Assembly: GCA_949358305.1 (NCBI GenBank)
Contig: OX442315.1
Span: forward strand, 20,982,427-21,046,426
Source of the DNA: Strigamia acuminata
Lineage: Eukaryota > Arthropoda > Chilopoda > Geophilomorpha > Linotaeniidae
Length of the DNA: 64,000 nucleotides
Direction: 5' to 3'
The position numbers and the translations under genes were made by a program. This document shows positions 63,414-64,000 of the stretch, in pieces. Below the pieces are notes generated by a model. That model was not told the origin of the DNA, did not search any database, and was given only the letters and a program-made list of their open reading frames with translations. The first letter of the stretch is position 1; each line of letters opens with the position of its first letter.

Positions 63414-64000
63414 AACTTCAGTATTATCAATATCATTTATACTTGTAAATGGCTTTGTTGTTGATTGATGCTGCGTTATTATTATTTTTAATTATTGTCT
63501 GGTTGGTCGATTATCAAAATTTGAACATATATTTGCTTATCAATAATATAAATTTTTTCCTGTTTTTAAAAATAAATTTGAATACTTTATTTTCATGCTC
63601 ATTGCAAAAGCAAATTTATAAATATATTTCACCCGCATGAAGATTTGATTACATTGAAAAGACCACCGGGTGATTAAATTGAAATTCTGGAAAGGTGCGT
63701 TTGTGTGGCTTAAATTACTCGTTATTGACAGTTTGAACCCATGAAAGTTGTAAGAAATCAGCAATTTATACATTTAATTCACTCAACAAGTTGACAACAG
63801 CCCGCAACACATTGTCCGGTGTTTTACATTTGGCAGACAAAACTCAATATTAAGACTGACAAGAAGATATGCCCTGAAATCAGACTAGACACAAATTCCG
63901 GTGTTGAAATGTAACGTATTTAAATTTTGTTTCAATGACTCGCCAATTATCGTCGAATATTTGAATTTTATCTTACTCATTGTAAACAAAGTAAGAAATG
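63414..64000. other. 3' flank of the SAXO gene, no gene seen
   Basis: AT-rich sequence to the window edge. Short open frames on both strands (63449-63640, 63540-63773) translate as hydrophobic or low-complexity strings without splice partners. No repeats or RNA genes recognised. Confidence 0.4.

Overview
The window is nuclear DNA from an animal, almost certainly an arthropod or a close ecdysozoan relative. It is AT-rich, and its genes are split into many exons by short GT-AG introns (mostly 50-120 bp). The protein set points the same way: an Ir25a-type chemosensory co-receptor, an oxytocin/vasopressin-like (inotocin) precursor of a kind missing from Drosophila, a huckebein-like zinc-finger factor, and a P-type DNA transposon. 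I could not name the species. Exon models were built by hand from splice sites and checked for reading-frame phase at each junction. Most close perfectly.

Layout. 1-480: 3' end of an unrecognised gene (+). 701-5443: a P-superfamily transposon with perfect 29-bp inverted ends and an 8-bp target duplication; its transposase carries one frameshift. 6299-7392: huckebein-like zinc-finger gene (+), followed by about 5 kb of non-coding DNA. 12.3-24.3 kb: a rearranged block around the mitochondrial chaperone pair. It holds an intact GrpE gene (-), an intact 15-exon mitochondrial Hsp70 gene (-), two dead Hsp70 copies, a stray GrpE exon copy, broken R3HCC1L-like and Paip2-like genes, several inverted repeats and three hairpin or MITE elements. 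26450-30753: large CCCH zinc-finger protein (+). 33594-37283: Ir25a (-). 38516-39102: inotocin precursor (-). 39558-39838: small secreted cysteine-rich peptide (-). 40202-43064: PGM3 (+). 43605-45392: CCDC149 (+). 48483-50080: Hhex homeobox gene (+), convergent with MFSD10 (50771-52890, -). 53.3-60.1 kb: a large mobile element. 61321-63413: SAXO-type axonemal microtubule protein (+).

The most unusual object is the 53.9-60.1 kb element. It encodes a 950-residue protein that joins a Mutator-like DDE transposase to a C-terminal YqaJ/lambda-exonuclease-like nuclease. The coding exons are bracketed by inverted arrays of short repeats. The right array, and much of the left, has an 11-bp period, close to one helical turn. 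The left array lies entirely inside intron 1. This recalls Foldback/NOF elements, but the nuclease fusion and the 11-bp period are distinctive.

Functional links: mitochondrial Hsp70 and its nucleotide-exchange factor GrpE are neighbours, about 6.4 kb apart and on the same strand, and fragments of both have been copied into the interval between them. Elsewhere the genes appear to be ordinary unlinked neighbours. Four loci (P transposase, PGM3, R3HCC1L-like, Paip2-like) show a frame or stop defect. The other long models are clean, so generally poor base quality is not the explanation, but single-base assembly errors cannot be excluded at those four sites.
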